NCBI GenBank assembly: GCA_944326585.1
Contig: CALVEN010000009.1
Coordinates: forward strand, 1-49,596
Reading direction: 5' to 3'
DNA length: 49,596 bases
Source: Candidatus Gastranaerophilales bacterium
Lineage (GTDB): Bacteria > Cyanobacteriota > Vampirovibrionia > Gastranaerophilales > Gastranaerophilaceae
Positions 49,367 through 49,596 of this stretch are shown piece by piece. The first letter of the stretch is position 1; every line of letters starts with the position of its first letter. The notes beneath the pieces are model-generated. The model was not told the DNA's origin and searched no databases. It saw nothing but the letters and a program-made list of their open reading frames with translations. A program made the translations under genes and the position numbers.

Positions 49367-49596
49367 TTTTTGAGAATAGAGCCTCTTTGGAGGCTTTTTT
49401 AATGCGCCTGAGGTCTTCTCACCCGCGTTTTGCAAGCAAAACGGGTTCTTCCCTCTCGCAAAACGATACTTAATCGTTTTGCTCGGCAGAGTCATCAGGC
49501 GCCCCATTTTTAAGAATTAAGCCTCTTTGGAGGCTTTTTTAATGCGCCTGAGGTCTTCTCACCCGCGTTTTGCAAGCAAAACGGGTTCTTCCCTCT
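49353..49596. repeat. Tandem 140-bp repeat that includes the tRNA-His 3' end
   Basis: The unit beginning at CATCAGGCGCCCCATTTTT (49353) starts again at 49493 and runs to the window edge with only a few changes (for example GAGAATAGA versus AAGAATTAA). Each unit holds the last 14 bases of the tRNA, a GCCTC-ttt-GGAGGC terminator hairpin, the imperfect palindrome ACCCG..GTTTTGC/GCAAAAC.GGGT, and a REP-like core (49453-49491 in the first). The array probably goes on beyond the window. Confidence 0.9.
49377..49399 (+). terminator. Terminator after tRNA-His
   Basis: GCCTC-TTT-GGAGGC followed by six T and AA. The same structure is repeated 140 nt on. Confidence 0.8.

Noticed and set aside
49288-49473. 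61-residue open frame over the end of the window
   Set aside because: It covers tRNA-His and the tandem repeat; not a protein gene.
49290-49510. Phage or island attachment site at tRNA-His
   Set aside because: The tRNA end is duplicated, but no integrase or island lies between the copies; kept only as a finding about a tandem repeat.
49353-49596. CRISPR array
   Set aside because: The period is 140 bp with nearly identical units throughout, no short repeat-unique spacer pattern, and no cas gene.

Overview
The window looks like a chromosomal segment from a non-photosynthetic relative of the Cyanobacteria (Melainabacteria/Vampirovibrionia, most like Gastranaerophilales). Three things point there. 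The response regulator at 48460-49209 closely resembles cyanobacterial RpaB. Three pilin-like proteins carry the FTLAEVLITL-type N-terminus that is abundant in gut Melainabacteria. One secreted protein is built from a repeated RL..LE...FG motif. The DNA is AT-rich, genes sit close together on both strands, and kdsB and TolC imply an outer membrane with Kdo-type LPS. The taxonomic call is inference; no 16S gene is present.

Layout. 1-1700 is an accessory patch: 100-bp repeats with REP-like palindromes around a REP-associated tyrosine transposase (RAYT), then a Fic protein. 1758-8492 is envelope-related: a TolC-family protein, a flavoprotein, two pilin-like proteins translationally coupled to a lipid-linked oligosaccharide flippase, and an unrecognised 590-residue membrane-anchored protein. 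8614-13785 holds a divergent PurD-like protein, then dnaJ-queE and def-fmt-aroH, mostly overlapping by 4-8 nt. 14095-24277 holds a universal stress protein, a small sigma factor followed directly by gcvPB, a DUF2229 protein, a membrane protein overlapping miaA, a 1120-residue AsmA-like protein and the repeat-containing secreted protein. 24416-28934 is AAA ATPase, nifU-nifS and LD-carboxypeptidase. 28977-35714 has dnaX, a MEMO-like protein, ribD, a metallo-beta-lactamase-fold hydrolase, gshB and tsaD. 35745-41866 has obgE, an amidohydrolase-like protein lacking its metal ligands, a YjbQ protein, a third pilin, a second formyltransferase, smpB and oppF/dppF. 42284-48320 has ybaB-recR, a matrixin-type protease, a GNAT-like protein and the operon accD-accA-prmA-kdsB. 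The end holds rpaB, tRNA-His and a 140-bp tandem repeat that copies the tRNA 3' end.

Most genes are housekeeping (translation, tRNA modification, fatty acid synthesis, Fe-S assembly, replication). The unusual signals are mainly non-coding or architectural. About nine genes have a TANAAT -10 box exactly 6-7 nt before the ATG and no Shine-Dalgarno, which predicts leaderless mRNAs. A palindrome family shows compensatory base changes and its probable mobilising RAYT is present. That RAYT gene itself contains an inverted copy of its upstream palindrome. Convergent gene pairs share interlocked stop codons. Three enzyme-family proteins (PurD-like, amidohydrolase-like, MEMO-like) have lost key active-site residues. 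No CRISPR array, prophage, plasmid origin or classical defence island was seen.
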